A DNA stretch of 64,000 nt. Origin: an uncultured Opitutia bacterium. Its GTDB lineage: Bacteria; Verrucomicrobiota; Verrucomicrobiia; Opitutales; Opitutaceae. Shown here piece by piece: positions 49,642-58,706 of the stretch. Location of the stretch: positions 1 through 64,000 of the forward strand of contig CAIJZY010000038.1 of NCBI GenBank assembly GCA_903825285.1, written 5' to 3'. Position numbers and translations under genes: made by a program. Every line of letters starts with the position of its first letter. The first letter of the stretch is position 1. The notes below the pieces were generated by a model. That model made no database searches, had not been told where the DNA came from, and worked only from the letters and a program-made list of their open reading frames with translations.

Positions 49642-50913
49642 TTATCGGCGGGCCTCGACGAGGCCCTGGGCCATGGCGGCCCATTCCTGGAGGTGCTGGG
49701 GGCGGCGGGCGATGGTGGAGATGTCCTTGAGGACGATCTCGACGTGGCCCCCGCGGGTGCAGTCGAGCATGCGCTCGAGCTCGGCGCGCGCCTTGGGCAC
49801 GTCCCAGGTGTCGGTGGCGAAGACCGCGGGGTTGGGCTTGTAGCTAAAGACGTAGTCGCCCCGCACGGCGGCGGCGGCGCGCTCGACGCGGATGCGGTAG
49901 TTCATCGAGACCTTCCGGACGTTGGGGATGCGCCGGATGATCTCCATCTTGGTGTCGAGGACCTCGCAACAGCCGTAGGCGATCAGCCCCCAGCGCTGGA
50001 GCCACGGGCGGTCGTGCCGCAGCGCGAACTCCCAGTGCATGTCGGGCGAGACCTCGGTGAAGATCTGCGCGTTGGAGCAGCCCCAGAGGTGCTCGGGCCG
50101 CGGATGCGCGGGGTTGAACCCGGCGCGCGGCAGCGACGTGGTGTAGCCGTAGGCGCCGGCGCCGATGCGGCAGTTGTTCTGGTTGTCGGCCAGGAGGTTC
50201 AGCGCGACGAGCTGGTCGAGCTCCTTCAGGTAGCAGTGCACGATGCGCTCGACGGCGGCGTTGATCACCTCGGGCTGCTCGATCAGGTCGGTCAGCGCCT
50301 CCTGCACGCCGTACCACATCACGAGGTTGTCCCACGGCGTGTACCAGTAGTTGTTCAGCCCGCGCTCGCGCACCGGCATCAGGTCGCCGAAGGCCGACCG
50401 CATCGCCTCCAGCCGCGCGGCGGTGTCGGCGCGGTCCACCGTCACCACCGGCTCCTTGATCTTGGGCAGGTCCGCCAGCGAGGAGATCTGCGGCTCGAAG
50501 TGCTGCGAGGAAATGCCGCCGTTGGTGATGTTGAGCAGCTCGCCCTGGCGGACGAGGCCGAAGCTCGTGCTGCGCCACGCGATCGGGCACGGCACATGGT
50601 CGTCAAAGATCATGTCGCCCGGGAAGTGCCGCCAGGCGTAGAGCTGGCGGCGGAGGTCGTTCTCGAGGTTGCGGGCCCAGGTGGCGGTGCAGCGGGGGAC
50701 GAGCTCGGGCACGTCGGCGCTGAATTCGTGCCACGGCACCTCGGTGATCCAGATCATCGGCCGCACGCTGCGGAGGTCGTTCATCGCCTCCCACAGCCGG
50801 GCCTTCTCGCGGTGCACCGGCAGGGCGGCGATCGCGGCGTACTGCCCGACCAGGCCGCGCAGGACCTCGCGGTCGGCGGGGCTCAGCGCGACCGGCTCGG
50901 CGGTGGCGCTCAT
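49642..50913 (-). CDS. Divergent URO-D-like protein, paralogue 6
   Basis: This 423-residue protein starts at ATG 50913, overlapping the stop of the preceding gene. It is the most diverged of the group, with a long N-terminal region (REKARLWEAMNDLRSVRPMI) and a metal-site strand apparently replaced by LIAYGCCEVLDTK. The barrel order and the end (GHVEIVLKDISTI) still fit the superfamily. Proteins of this type are often encoded beside corrinoid proteins and RACo, as here. It is the last gene of the DUF1638-RACo-URO-D-URO-D operon. Confidence 0.78.
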   Translation of the reverse strand: MSATAEPVALSPADREVLRGLVGQYAAIAALPVHREKARLWEAMNDLRSVRPMIWITEVPWHEFSADVPELVPRCTATWARNLENDLRRQLYAWRHFPGDMIFDDHVPCPIAWRSTSFGLVRQGELLNITNGGISSQHFEPQISSLADLPKIKEPVVTVDRADTAARLEAMRSAFGDLMPVRERGLNNYWYTPWDNLVMWYGVQEALTDLIEQPEVINAAVERIVHCYLKELDQLVALNLLADNQNNCRIGAGAYGYTTSLPRAGFNPAHPRPEHLWGCSNAQIFTEVSPDMHWEFALRHDRPWLQRWGLIAYGCCEVLDTKMEIIRRIPNVRKVSMNYRIRVERAAAAVRGDYVFSYKPNPAVFATDTWDVPKARAELERMLDCTRGGHVEIVLKDISTIARRPQHLQEWAAMAQGLVEARR

Positions 50914-51944
50914 GCGCGGCCTCCCCGCCCGGGCTGCGTGAGCCGGTCCCAGGTGGCGTAGACCGAGTGGACGTTCTCCGGGCGGGCGGCGGCGCCGAAC
51001 TCGCACTGGGCGATGCAGCCGCCGTTCTTCCAGAGGTGGCGGTGGACGTCGCCGACGGCGCGCGCGATGTCGGCCGGGGTGCCCGCGGGCAGGAGATGCT
51101 GGCGGTCGATCTCGCCCCAGAAGGTGATCTTCCCCGCGAAGGCCGCGAGCGACTCGATGCCCATGCAGAAGAGCTGGGAGTTCACCGCGTCCACGCCCAC
51201 CTCGATGAGGTCGGGGTAGATGGCGGTGATGTGCCCGTCGGAGTGCATGAAGAGCTTCTTGCCGTGGGCGTGGGCGATCTGGGCGTAGTCGCGGTACATC
51301 GGCTTGAACAGCTCGCGCCAGAGCCGCGGCGCGATGAGCAGCGCGCGCTGCGAGCCCCAGTCGTCCATGAACCGGAGCGTGTCCACGTCGGTGCGCGCCC
51401 ACGCCTCCAGCAGCTCGCAGTAGAACGCGTGCATCTCGCGCATGAACGCGAGCAGCTCGGCCGGCGGGTCGGCGAGGTCGAGGTAGAGGTTCTCCGAGCC
51501 CCGGATGAACTGGAGCTGCTCGAACGGCCGCGGGCAGGGCGCGGCGAAGGTGTAGCGGTCGGTGGCGGCGCAGTCGCGGTTGATCGCGTCGCGGTCGAGC
51601 GTGAGCCACTCGCGGGGCACGTGGACGCGCGCGCGGTCGGCCACCCAGTCGCGCACGGGCGGGTTCTTCACCTCGCCGATGACGCCGCGCTGGATGTTGA
51701 TGAAGGTGCAGCCCCACTCGTCGGTGAACTCGCCGACGACGTGCGGCGCGCCCTGGGTCGGGGCGATGGCCGACTCGTGGCCGGAAATGAAGGCGAAGTC
51801 CGTGGGAAACTCGCGCTCGATCTCCTTGAGCTCCGCCGGGTACGACTCGGCCGCGATGGGGAGAACCCAAAGGTCGCGGGCCGCGCGGGGCGGTCCGGCG
51901 AATTCGAGGGTGCGTTGCACGATTTCTCGAGGGGTGGCGCTCAT
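50910..51944 (-). CDS. URO-D-superfamily protein, paralogue 7
   Basis: This 344-residue protein has the segment APRLWRELFKPMYRDYAQIA and a metal-site strand KLFMHSDGHITAI (His-x-Asp-Gly). In place of a final Cys it has KNGGCIAQCEFG, which does contain Cys residues near the third-ligand position. It lies downstream of the corrinoid-activating protein gene with a 42-bp gap, and its stop overlaps the next start. A methyltransferase role with the corrinoid protein at 54529 is likely. Confidence 0.87.
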   Translation of the reverse strand: MSATPREIVQRTLEFAGPPRAARDLWVLPIAAESYPAELKEIEREFPTDFAFISGHESAIAPTQGAPHVVGEFTDEWGCTFINIQRGVIGEVKNPPVRDWVADRARVHVPREWLTLDRDAINRDCAATDRYTFAAPCPRPFEQLQFIRGSENLYLDLADPPAELLAFMREMHAFYCELLEAWARTDVDTLRFMDDWGSQRALLIAPRLWRELFKPMYRDYAQIAHAHGKKLFMHSDGHITAIYPDLIEVGVDAVNSQLFCMGIESLAAFAGKITFWGEIDRQHLLPAGTPADIARAVGDVHRHLWKNGGCIAQCEFGAAARPENVHSVYATWDRLTQPGRGGRA

Positions 51945-51986
51945 GGTGAAGGGGGGCCGGGCTCAGCCGGCGGGAAAAAGGGAGGG

Positions 51987-53678
51987 TCAGGGCAGCATCA
52001 GCTGGTCAATGTAGGCGTCCTCGAAGCCGGGCTGGAGGTTGAGCTCGATCGACTCCATCCGCGCGCACGCCGCCTGCATCTCCGCGAGGAGGCTGCGGTC
52101 GTTGAGCGCGAGGAAGGCGCCGCCAAGGGAGGTGTTGCCCACGACCTGGATCTGCTCCGGGGCGAACCCGGGCAGCAGGCCGCAGCCGATGGCGTGATCA
52201 AGCGAGAGGTGGAGGCCGAAGCCGCCGGCGAGGTAGAGGGTCTTGACGTCGCGGGGGGCGGCGCCGATCAGCCCGAGCAGGGTCTGGATGCCGGCCGCGA
52301 TGGCGGCCTTGGCCTGCAGCAGCCGCGCGACGTCCACCTCGGAGATCCAGATCGGGCCGTTGGCGCCGCGGGGGTGAAGCTGAAGCTTGCGGCCGTACTC
52401 GTCGGCCTGGACCGCGGCGCCGGCGCGGGCCACGAAGGCCTCCTCCAGACGGCCGTTGCCCTGCACGATGCCGCGGCGCCGGCCCTCCCACAGGAAGTCC
52501 ACGTAGGCCGAGCCGCAGATGCCGATGGGCCTGGTGCCGCCGCCGATGATGCCGAGCTCGGCGACGTAGGGGTCGGCCTGCAGCGCGATGCGCTCGATCG
52601 CGCCCTTCACGCCGCGCGTGCCGCTGGTGAGCCCCGCGCCCTCGAAGGCCGGGCCGGCGGCGGTGGCGCAGCCGACCAGCCGGTCGCCGACCTTGGCGAT
52701 GATCTCGCCGTTGGTGCCCACGTCCACGAGCAGGACCGGGCCGTCATCGTACATCATGCCGGTGGCGACGAGGCCCGCCGCGAGGTCGGCGCCGACGTAG
52801 GCGGCGGGACCGGGCAGCAGGTGGACCAGGGTGCCGGCGCCGCCGAAGGCGAGGCCCAGCGCCGCGGGCGCGTAGGTGCGGTGCTCGAGGAAGACCGGCT
52901 GGAACGGGTGCACGCCCAGCGGGCTCGGGTCCACGCCCGCGAGCAGGTGCTGCATGGTGGTGTTGGCGGCGACGGTCATGACGCCGACGTCCGCCGGGGT
53001 GATCCCCGCCTCGGCGCACGCCTCGGCGAGCAGGGGCTGGATGGTCTCGACGGTCACGGCGTGCTGGAGCTGCTTCACGCCGGCGGGATTCTGGTAGCAG
53101 AGCTGGATGCGCGTGAGCACGTCCTCGCCTTGGCGGATCTGGGCGTTGAAGGCGGAGGCCTCGCCAAGGACCCTGCCGGTGGCGAGGTCGCAGAGCAGCA
53201 GGGCGACGGTGGTCGTGCCGATGTCCACCGCGGCGCCGATGCGCGCCTGGGGGTCGAGCGGATCGTGGGCCCAGGGCACGTTGACCTTGAACTCGGCGAC
53301 GACGGCCGGCTCGTGCCGCAGGAGCGAGCGGGCGGGCACGGTCAGCGTGGCGTCGGTGCCCTCGATCAGCTGGAGCTGGCAGGACCGCAGGCGGTCGCCG
53401 GGCCCGGCCTCGATGATGGCGCCGTCGGACGGGCGGCGGAGCCGGCCCGCGCGGAGCCCGATCTCGCAGCCGCCGCAGAGGCCGCGGCCCGCGCAGCGGG
53501 TGTTGAGCGGATGACCGCGGTGCGCGAGCAGCTCGGAGAGCGGCAGGCGGAGGTCGCCGGCGTTCAGGCCGATCTCCGTGCGGCCGTCGGGCGTTTCAAG
53601 GTGCAGGTGGGTTTTGATGGGAGGGGGTCTCCGGTTCGGCCCGGATGATGGCATCGTCCGCGGTGAGGCGGATGACAT
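51987..53678 (-). CDS. RACo-type corrinoid protein reductive activator (DUF4445/ASKHA)
   Basis: This 563-residue protein restores oxidised cobalt(II) corrinoid proteins to the active cobalt(I) state, using ATP and electrons. The N-terminal plant-type [2Fe-2S] ferredoxin domain has Cys at about residues 62, 68, 71 and 100 (RCAGRGLCGGC). A linker follows, then the actin-like ATPase with VDIGTTTVALLLCD near 151 and LLVDVGTNGEI. The conserved C-terminal part ends in GFGLHLSLDHAIGCGLLPG. Starts at 53678 or 53654 both overlap the end of the DUF1638 gene. Its presence strongly implies that methyltransferases in this locus use a corrinoid cofactor. Confidence 0.93.
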   Translation of the reverse strand: MSSASPRTMPSSGPNRRPPPIKTHLHLETPDGRTEIGLNAGDLRLPLSELLAHRGHPLNTRCAGRGLCGGCEIGLRAGRLRRPSDGAIIEAGPGDRLRSCQLQLIEGTDATLTVPARSLLRHEPAVVAEFKVNVPWAHDPLDPQARIGAAVDIGTTTVALLLCDLATGRVLGEASAFNAQIRQGEDVLTRIQLCYQNPAGVKQLQHAVTVETIQPLLAEACAEAGITPADVGVMTVAANTTMQHLLAGVDPSPLGVHPFQPVFLEHRTYAPAALGLAFGGAGTLVHLLPGPAAYVGADLAAGLVATGMMYDDGPVLLVDVGTNGEIIAKVGDRLVGCATAAGPAFEGAGLTSGTRGVKGAIERIALQADPYVAELGIIGGGTRPIGICGSAYVDFLWEGRRRGIVQGNGRLEEAFVARAGAAVQADEYGRKLQLHPRGANGPIWISEVDVARLLQAKAAIAAGIQTLLGLIGAAPRDVKTLYLAGGFGLHLSLDHAIGCGLLPGFAPEQIQVVGNTSLGGAFLALNDRSLLAEMQAACARMESIELNLQPGFEDAYIDQLMLP

Positions 53679-54354
53679 GCCGGGGGGGCACTAGCAGATA
53701 GCGTTTTTCGTCCCACTCGCCATGGAGCAGGTCGCGCAGCAGGGAGGGATCGCCGGGCACCTCGGTGACCGACCACCCGAGGCAGTCGGCGCAGCGGCGG
53801 GTGTAGGCGAGGTCCGCCGCGGGGTCGCCGAGTCCCAGCCCCACATAGGCGGCGTACTGGTAGTGGGCGAAGCCGGCGCGGTCCATCTCGAGCAGGTAGT
53901 CGACGTCGTCCTCGCCGAATTTCTCGGTGTACTCGCGGCGCAGGCGCGCCTCGCGGTCGGGGCCCGGCAGGGCGCGGCCGCGGATCCAGCCGGGCTGGTA
54001 CCAACAGGTTCCGGGATGCTGGCGCTGGTGCTCGGCGTAGCGGTTCTTGTCGCCCAGGAACAGCGTGACGCAGTCGTGGGCACGGGCGATCACCAGCGGG
54101 CAGCGGTCATGGCGGAGGTCCTCGACGCCACGGCCGCACAGCCCGTAGACCAGCACGATCGCCTCGACCGCGGGGTTGGCCTCGGCCTGGTCGACAGCCA
54201 CCTGCAGCTCCCGCCGCATCTTGACAGGATCATCGTGCAGCCCCTGCGGCAGGAAGACCATTTCCCGGATCTGCGGTCGTCCCGCGGCAAAATGCCGCAC
54301 CTCGGGTTCGATAACCCCGCACGCAATCACCGCGATGATGGACGAATTGGACAT
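53596..54354 (-). CDS. DUF1638 family protein
   Basis: This 252-residue protein has the DUF1638 pattern: an N-terminal IAVIACGVIEPEV, then VLVYGLCGRGVEDL, VIARAHDCVTLFLGDK and HPGTCWYQPGW, with conserved Cys and His residues. The function is unproven. The family is regularly encoded with corrinoid proteins, RACo and URO-D-type methyltransferases, as here, where it starts the operon and overlaps RACo by more than 50 bases. The Cys-rich motifs could bind a metal or a corrinoid ligand. It is divergent from the corrinoid-protein operon. Confidence 0.85.
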   Translation of the reverse strand: MSNSSIIAVIACGVIEPEVRHFAAGRPQIREMVFLPQGLHDDPVKMRRELQVAVDQAEANPAVEAIVLVYGLCGRGVEDLRHDRCPLVIARAHDCVTLFLGDKNRYAEHQRQHPGTCWYQPGWIRGRALPGPDREARLRREYTEKFGEDDVDYLLEMDRAGFAHYQYAAYVGLGLGDPAADLAYTRRCADCLGWSVTEVPGDPSLLRDLLHGEWDEKRYLLVPPRHVIRLTADDAIIRAEPETPSHQNPPAP

Positions 54355-54528
54355 TTTAAGGGCAAAGTCCTAAGCTGCGAATAATGCCTGTTTAAGACTG
54401 TAAACTCCCGTCCACAGGCCCTGACAACGAGTGCCGCATGCATTTTTTGGGAATACTTATGTTCACCCCGGGAGAATTCACCCTGTTCGCATTTACTTCA
54501 TGGCCAACGACGCCCTAGAAGGAATGTC
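54355..54528. promoter_or_regulatory. Divergent promoter region of the two corrinoid operons
   Basis: This 174-bp gap must hold promoters for both the DUF1638-RACo operon and the corrinoid-protein operon. Two direct copies of TTCACCC at 54462-54468 and 54477-54483 are 15 bp apart and could bind a regulator. AGAAGGA precedes the corrinoid-protein ATG as a good ribosome site. I found no cobalamin-riboswitch core here. Confidence 0.45.
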
Positions 54529-55167
54529 ATGCCCCTCCTCACTGATTTGACTGCTGCCGTGGCTGCCGGAAAACGGACGGACACTGTGCGGCTCACCCAG
54601 GAACTCCTCGCGGCCGGAACCGGCCCGCAGGCCATTGTCGAGCAGGGCCTCGTGCCCGGCATGGCAATCGTCGGCGACCAGTTCAAGCGCAACGAGATCT
54701 TCGTGCCCGAGATGCTGGTGGCGGCGCGCGCGATGAAGGAGGCGTTGAAGCTGCTGGAGCCGATGCTCGCCAGCGCGGGCATCAAGCCGAAGTACACCGC
54801 CATCATCGGCACCGTGCAGGGCGACCTTCACGACATCGGCAAGAACCTCATTTCCATGATGTGGCGCGGGGCGAACTTCGCGGTCATTGACCTGGGCACC
54901 AATGTGCCGCCGGAGAAGTACCTCGCGGCCGCGCAGGAGCACAAGGCCCACCTCGTCGGCCTCTCGGCCCTGCTCACCACCACGATGCCCGCGATGAAGG
55001 AGACAGTCCGCGCCCTCAAGGCGGCCGGCCTGCCCAACACGCGCATCATGATCGGCGGCGCCCCCATCACGCAGGCTTTTGCGACCGACATCGGGGCCGA
55101 CGGCTATGCCGCCGACGCCGGTACGGCCGTGGACGTGGCCAAGCAACTCGTGGCGTCGCTGGCCTGA
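54529..55167 (+). CDS. Corrinoid-binding methyl-carrier protein (MtaC/MtbC-like)
   Basis: This 212-residue protein has the two-domain layout of methanol and methylamine corrinoid proteins: a four-helix cap (about residues 1-85, GLVPGMAIVGDQFKRNEIFV) and a Rossmann B12-binding domain. GDLHDIGKN at residues 98-106 holds the DxHxxG motif, whose His101 should coordinate cobalt from below. Downstream motifs are VGLSALLTTTM and MIGGAPI. It should carry the methyl group between a substrate-specific methyltransferase and an acceptor enzyme. It is the first gene of a seven-gene rightward operon and the only corrinoid protein seen, so several URO-D proteins may share it. Confidence 0.93.
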   Translation: MPLLTDLTAAVAAGKRTDTVRLTQELLAAGTGPQAIVEQGLVPGMAIVGDQFKRNEIFVPEMLVAARAMKEALKLLEPMLASAGIKPKYTAIIGTVQGDLHDIGKNLISMMWRGANFAVIDLGTNVPPEKYLAAAQEHKAHLVGLSALLTTTMPAMKETVRALKAAGLPNTRIMIGGAPITQAFATDIGADGYAADAGTAVDVAKQLVASLA

Positions 55168-55200
55168 CCGGCCTCGACCCCGGTTCCGAGGGGACCGGCC

Positions 55201-56286
55201 ATGAGCACCACATCCATGACGGGATGCGAGCGCGTGAACCGCATGTTCGCGCGCCAGGATCAGGACCGCATCCCGCGGCAGGACACCTTCTGGCCCGAGA
55301 CCATCACCCGCTGGCAGCGCGAGGGGCTGCAGTGGGACCACCACGACGCCCTGCGGTTGCTCGAGGCGGACTTCGCTGGGCTCTGCTGGTCCTGGCCGCC
55401 GGTCTTCCCGGGCCAGCGGGAGCTCCTGCGGGAGGACGCGGAAACCGAGACGGTCCGCGACGCCTGGGGCGGCATCGTGCGCACCTGGAAGGGCCGCTCG
55501 GGCACGCCCGAGCACGTCGGCTTCGGCTGCGACAGCCGCGCCATCTGGGAAAAGACCTACCGGCCCGCGATGCTGGCGGCCCCCAACCAGGTGGACGTCC
55601 AGATGGCCGCCGTGCGCTATGCCGACGCGCGGAAGCTGGGCCAGTGGACCCACCTCTCCGGCGTCGAGGGCTTCGAGGCCCTGCGCAAGATTCTCGGCGA
55701 CGAGACCTGCCTCATGGCGATGGTGGACGACCCGGAGTGGATCCGGGATGTCGTCGCCGTGCACACCGAGGTGGTGCTGCGCTCGTGGCAGTCCGTACTC
55801 GACCAGGGCGTGAAGCCCGACGGGCTCTGGATCTACGGCGACATGGCGTTCAACCACGCCACCATGTGCTCGCCCGCGATGTACCGCGAGCTGGTCTGGC
55901 CGTTCCACAAGCAGATGGCCGACTGGGCCCACGAGCGCGGGATGAAGGTGATCTACCACACCGACGGCCGCGTGAGCGGCGTGCTCGACCTCTACATCCA
56001 GGCCGGCTTCGACTGCCTCCAGCCCATCGAGGCGAAGGCCGGCATGGACATCCGCCAGTTCGCGCCGACCCACGGCGACCGCCTCGCGATGATCGGCAAC
56101 ATCGACGTCATGAAGATGGCGACGAACGACCTGGGCCTCATCGAGGAGGAGATCCGCACCAAGTTCGCCGCCGGCATGGCGACCCGCGGCTACGCCTACC
56201 ACTCCGACCACTCCGTGCCCCCGCAGGTGAGCTGGGACACCTACAAGGCCATCATCGGGATGGTGGAGCGCTACGGCTACTACTGA
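55201..56286 (+). CDS. URO-D-superfamily protein, paralogue 8
   Basis: This 361-residue protein has the superfamily segments SPAMYRELVWPFHKQMADWA and VIYHTDGRVSGVL (metal-site strand, His-x-Asp-Gly), and ends in AYHSDHSVPPQVSW. It follows the corrinoid-protein gene by 33 bp, the usual place for the substrate-specific methyltransferase partner. That makes it a good candidate for the enzyme loading methyl groups onto the corrinoid. The substrate is unknown. Confidence 0.88.
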   Translation: MSTTSMTGCERVNRMFARQDQDRIPRQDTFWPETITRWQREGLQWDHHDALRLLEADFAGLCWSWPPVFPGQRELLREDAETETVRDAWGGIVRTWKGRSGTPEHVGFGCDSRAIWEKTYRPAMLAAPNQVDVQMAAVRYADARKLGQWTHLSGVEGFEALRKILGDETCLMAMVDDPEWIRDVVAVHTEVVLRSWQSVLDQGVKPDGLWIYGDMAFNHATMCSPAMYRELVWPFHKQMADWAHERGMKVIYHTDGRVSGVLDLYIQAGFDCLQPIEAKAGMDIRQFAPTHGDRLAMIGNIDVMKMATNDLGLIEEEIRTKFAAGMATRGYAYHSDHSVPPQVSWDTYKAIIGMVERYGYY

Positions 56287-56295
56287 CCCTTCCGC

Positions 56296-57426
56296 ATGAA
56301 TCCGTCCCCGATCAAACCCTTCCTCCCGAAATGGCGCGGCCCGATGACCGACCGCGAGCGGTTCCGCCGCCAGATGCACCACCAGCCGGTGGACCGGTGC
56401 TTCAACATGGAGTTCGGGTACTGGGACGACAACTTCAAGCTCTGGCCGATGTTCCGCGACCACGGCATCACGAGCAACGAGGCCGCGGACATCTTCCTGA
56501 ACTTCGACCGCACCGGGACCGTCTGGTCGCCCTGGATGCACCCGGTGTTCCCCTACGACGAGATCTCGCGCACGGCCAACAGCCGCATCATGCGCAACGG
56601 CGACGGGCTGATCGCCGAGGTGCCGCTCGACGGCCATGACACCATCCCCCACTTCCTCGAGGCCACGGTCAAGACGCCCGACGACTGGGCGAAGGTGAAG
56701 GCCGAGCGCTTCGACCGGAAGCATCCCGACCGCAAGCTCGACCTCGCCGCCATCCGGCGCGACCACCCAGCCGACCGCGACTACCCGCTCGGCATCTGGG
56801 CCGGCTCGATGATCGGCAAGGTGCGCGACATGCTCACCGTCGAGGGCCTCGCCTACGCCGTCTACGACTATCCCGAGATGGTCGAGGACATCGTCGAGAC
56901 CTCCTGCCTGCTCGTCGAGGACACGCTCGACCAGGTGCTGCCCCACATCCAGTTCGACTATGCGGCGGGCTGGGAGGACATCTGCTACAAGAGCGGGCCG
57001 CTCGTCTCGGTCAGCTTCTTCCGCGACATCGTCGTCCCGCGCTACCAGCGCATCAGCAAGAAGCTCCGCGCGCACGGCATCGACATCTGGTGGATCGACT
57101 GCGACGGCGACGTGCGCCCGCTGATCCCGCACTTCCTCGCCGGCGGCGTGAACACGATGTTCCCCTGGGAGGTCAACGGCTCGGGCCACCCGGGCGAGTC
57201 GCTCGACAAGTGGGGTCCCGAGCTCCGCATCATGGGCGGCATGGACAAGATGGTCCTCGGCCGCAACCGCGCGGAGATCCGCCAGTGGCTCGAGTCGCTC
57301 GTGCCGTACGTCGCGAAGGGCGGCTTCATCCCGTTCTGCGACCACCGCTGCCCGCCCAACGTGAACCCCGACGACTACCTCTACTACCTCAAGCTGAAGG
57401 AGGACCTGCTCGGGCTGAAGTCCTGA
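56296..57426 (+). CDS. URO-D-superfamily protein, paralogue 9
   Basis: This 376-residue protein opens with MTDRERFRRQMHHQPVDRCF after a short leader. The metal-site strand reads IWWIDCDGDVRPL (Asp-x-Asp-Gly), like paralogue 3, followed by GGVNTMFPWEVNGS. The end is GGFIPFCDHRCPPNVN, which carries two Cys near the third-ligand position. It begins nine bases after the previous gene and is clearly operonic. Its role, as methyl-donor or acceptor enzyme, is not known. Confidence 0.87.
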   Translation: MNPSPIKPFLPKWRGPMTDRERFRRQMHHQPVDRCFNMEFGYWDDNFKLWPMFRDHGITSNEAADIFLNFDRTGTVWSPWMHPVFPYDEISRTANSRIMRNGDGLIAEVPLDGHDTIPHFLEATVKTPDDWAKVKAERFDRKHPDRKLDLAAIRRDHPADRDYPLGIWAGSMIGKVRDMLTVEGLAYAVYDYPEMVEDIVETSCLLVEDTLDQVLPHIQFDYAAGWEDICYKSGPLVSVSFFRDIVVPRYQRISKKLRAHGIDIWWIDCDGDVRPLIPHFLAGGVNTMFPWEVNGSGHPGESLDKWGPELRIMGGMDKMVLGRNRAEIRQWLESLVPYVAKGGFIPFCDHRCPPNVNPDDYLYYLKLKEDLLGLKS

Positions 57427-57439
57427 GCGGTCGCCACCC

Positions 57440-58699
57440 ATGACCTCCCGCGAAAAAGTCCAGCGGGCCCTCGCCCACCAATCCGGCCCCGTGCCGGTGG
57501 ATTTCGGCAGCACCGGCCTCACCGGCCTGCATGTGAGCTGCGTCGCGGCGCTGCGCGAGCACTACGGGCTGCCGGCGCACCCGGTGAAGGTCTGGGAGCC
57601 GTTCCAGATGCTCGGCGAGGTGGAGGACGACCTGGCCCGCGTGCTCGGGTCGGACTGCGTCGGCGCCTTCGGCCGCGGGACGATGTTCGGCTTCGCCAAC
57701 GAGGGCTGGCATGAGTGGCGCACGCCGTGGGGCCAGCTGGTGCTCGTGCCCGCGGGCTTCCGGCCGCGCGAGGAGAAGTCCGGCGACGTCTACCTCTACC
57801 CCGAGGGCGACCGCACGGTGCCGGCCAGCGGCCACATGCCCGCCAGCGGGTACTTCTTCGACGCCATCGTGCGCCAGGAGCCGATCGACGACGACCACCT
57901 GAACCCGGCCGACAACTGGGAGGAGTTCACGCCGCTCAGCGCGGCCGACCTCGAGCACTGGCGGCACGAGTTCTCCCGCGTCGGCCACGAGACGCGCGCG
58001 GTCGTCAGCGGCATCGGCGGCACCGGCTTCGGCGACATCGCGCTCGTGCCGGCCGCGTTCCTCAAGCACCCGAAGGGCATCCGCGACGTCGGCGAGTGGT
58101 ACATCTCGCTCGTGGAGCGCCGGGAGTATGTGCACCAGATCTTCGCCTACCAGTGCGACGTGGCGCTGCGGAACCTCGCGACCTTCGCGGAGCTCGCCGG
58201 CGACAAGGTGGATGTGATCACGATCTGCGGCACCGACTTCGGGACGCAGCAGTCGCAGTTCTGCTCGCCGGCGACGTTCGACGAGCTCTACGCCCCGTAC
58301 TACCGCCGGGTGAACGACTGGGTGCACCGGCACACGCGGTGGAAGACCTTCAAGCACTCGTGCGGCGCGGTCCGCCCGCTGATCGACCGGTTCATCGACG
58401 TCGGCTTCGACATCCTCAACCCCGTGCAGTGCTCCGCCAAGGACATGGACCCGGTGCGGCTGAAAGCCGACTTCGGCGACCGCATCATCTTCTGGGGCGG
58501 CGGCGTGGACACGCAGCGCACCCTGCCCTTCGGCACGCCGAAGGAGGTCCGCGCCGAGGTCACCGCGCGCCTGCGCGCGTTCTCCCCGCACGGCGGCTTC
58601 GTGTTCAACACGATCCACAACATCCAGGCGCGCACCCCCGTGGCCAACATCATCGCGATGGTGGACGCCATCCAGGACTTCAACGGCCGCAGCGCCTGA
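57440..58699 (+). CDS. URO-D-superfamily protein, paralogue 10
   Basis: This is a 419-residue member with SREKVQRALAHQSGPVPVDF at the start and an insertion around residues 95-170. The metal-site strand TFKHSCGAVRPLIDRF keeps His-x-Cys-Gly, and NPVQCSAKDMDP follows. The end reads GGFVFNTIHNIQ, the superfamily form with His but no Cys. This type is common among uncharacterised URO-D methyltransferase-like proteins. It is co-transcribed with the corrinoid protein. Confidence 0.88.
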   Translation: MTSREKVQRALAHQSGPVPVDFGSTGLTGLHVSCVAALREHYGLPAHPVKVWEPFQMLGEVEDDLARVLGSDCVGAFGRGTMFGFANEGWHEWRTPWGQLVLVPAGFRPREEKSGDVYLYPEGDRTVPASGHMPASGYFFDAIVRQEPIDDDHLNPADNWEEFTPLSAADLEHWRHEFSRVGHETRAVVSGIGGTGFGDIALVPAAFLKHPKGIRDVGEWYISLVERREYVHQIFAYQCDVALRNLATFAELAGDKVDVITICGTDFGTQQSQFCSPATFDELYAPYYRRVNDWVHRHTRWKTFKHSCGAVRPLIDRFIDVGFDILNPVQCSAKDMDPVRLKADFGDRIIFWGGGVDTQRTLPFGTPKEVRAEVTARLRAFSPHGGFVFNTIHNIQARTPVANIIAMVDAIQDFNGRSA

Positions 58700-58706
58700 G
58701 CCTCCC

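Noticed and set aside
54355-54528. Cobalamin riboswitch before the corrinoid operon
   Set aside because: I looked for the conserved B12-box core in this gap and in the short gap near 48500 and did not see it; a covariance-model search would settle it.
54493-57522. 1009-codon minus-strand frame opposite the corrinoid operon
   Set aside because: Antisense shadow of the corrinoid protein and URO-D genes.
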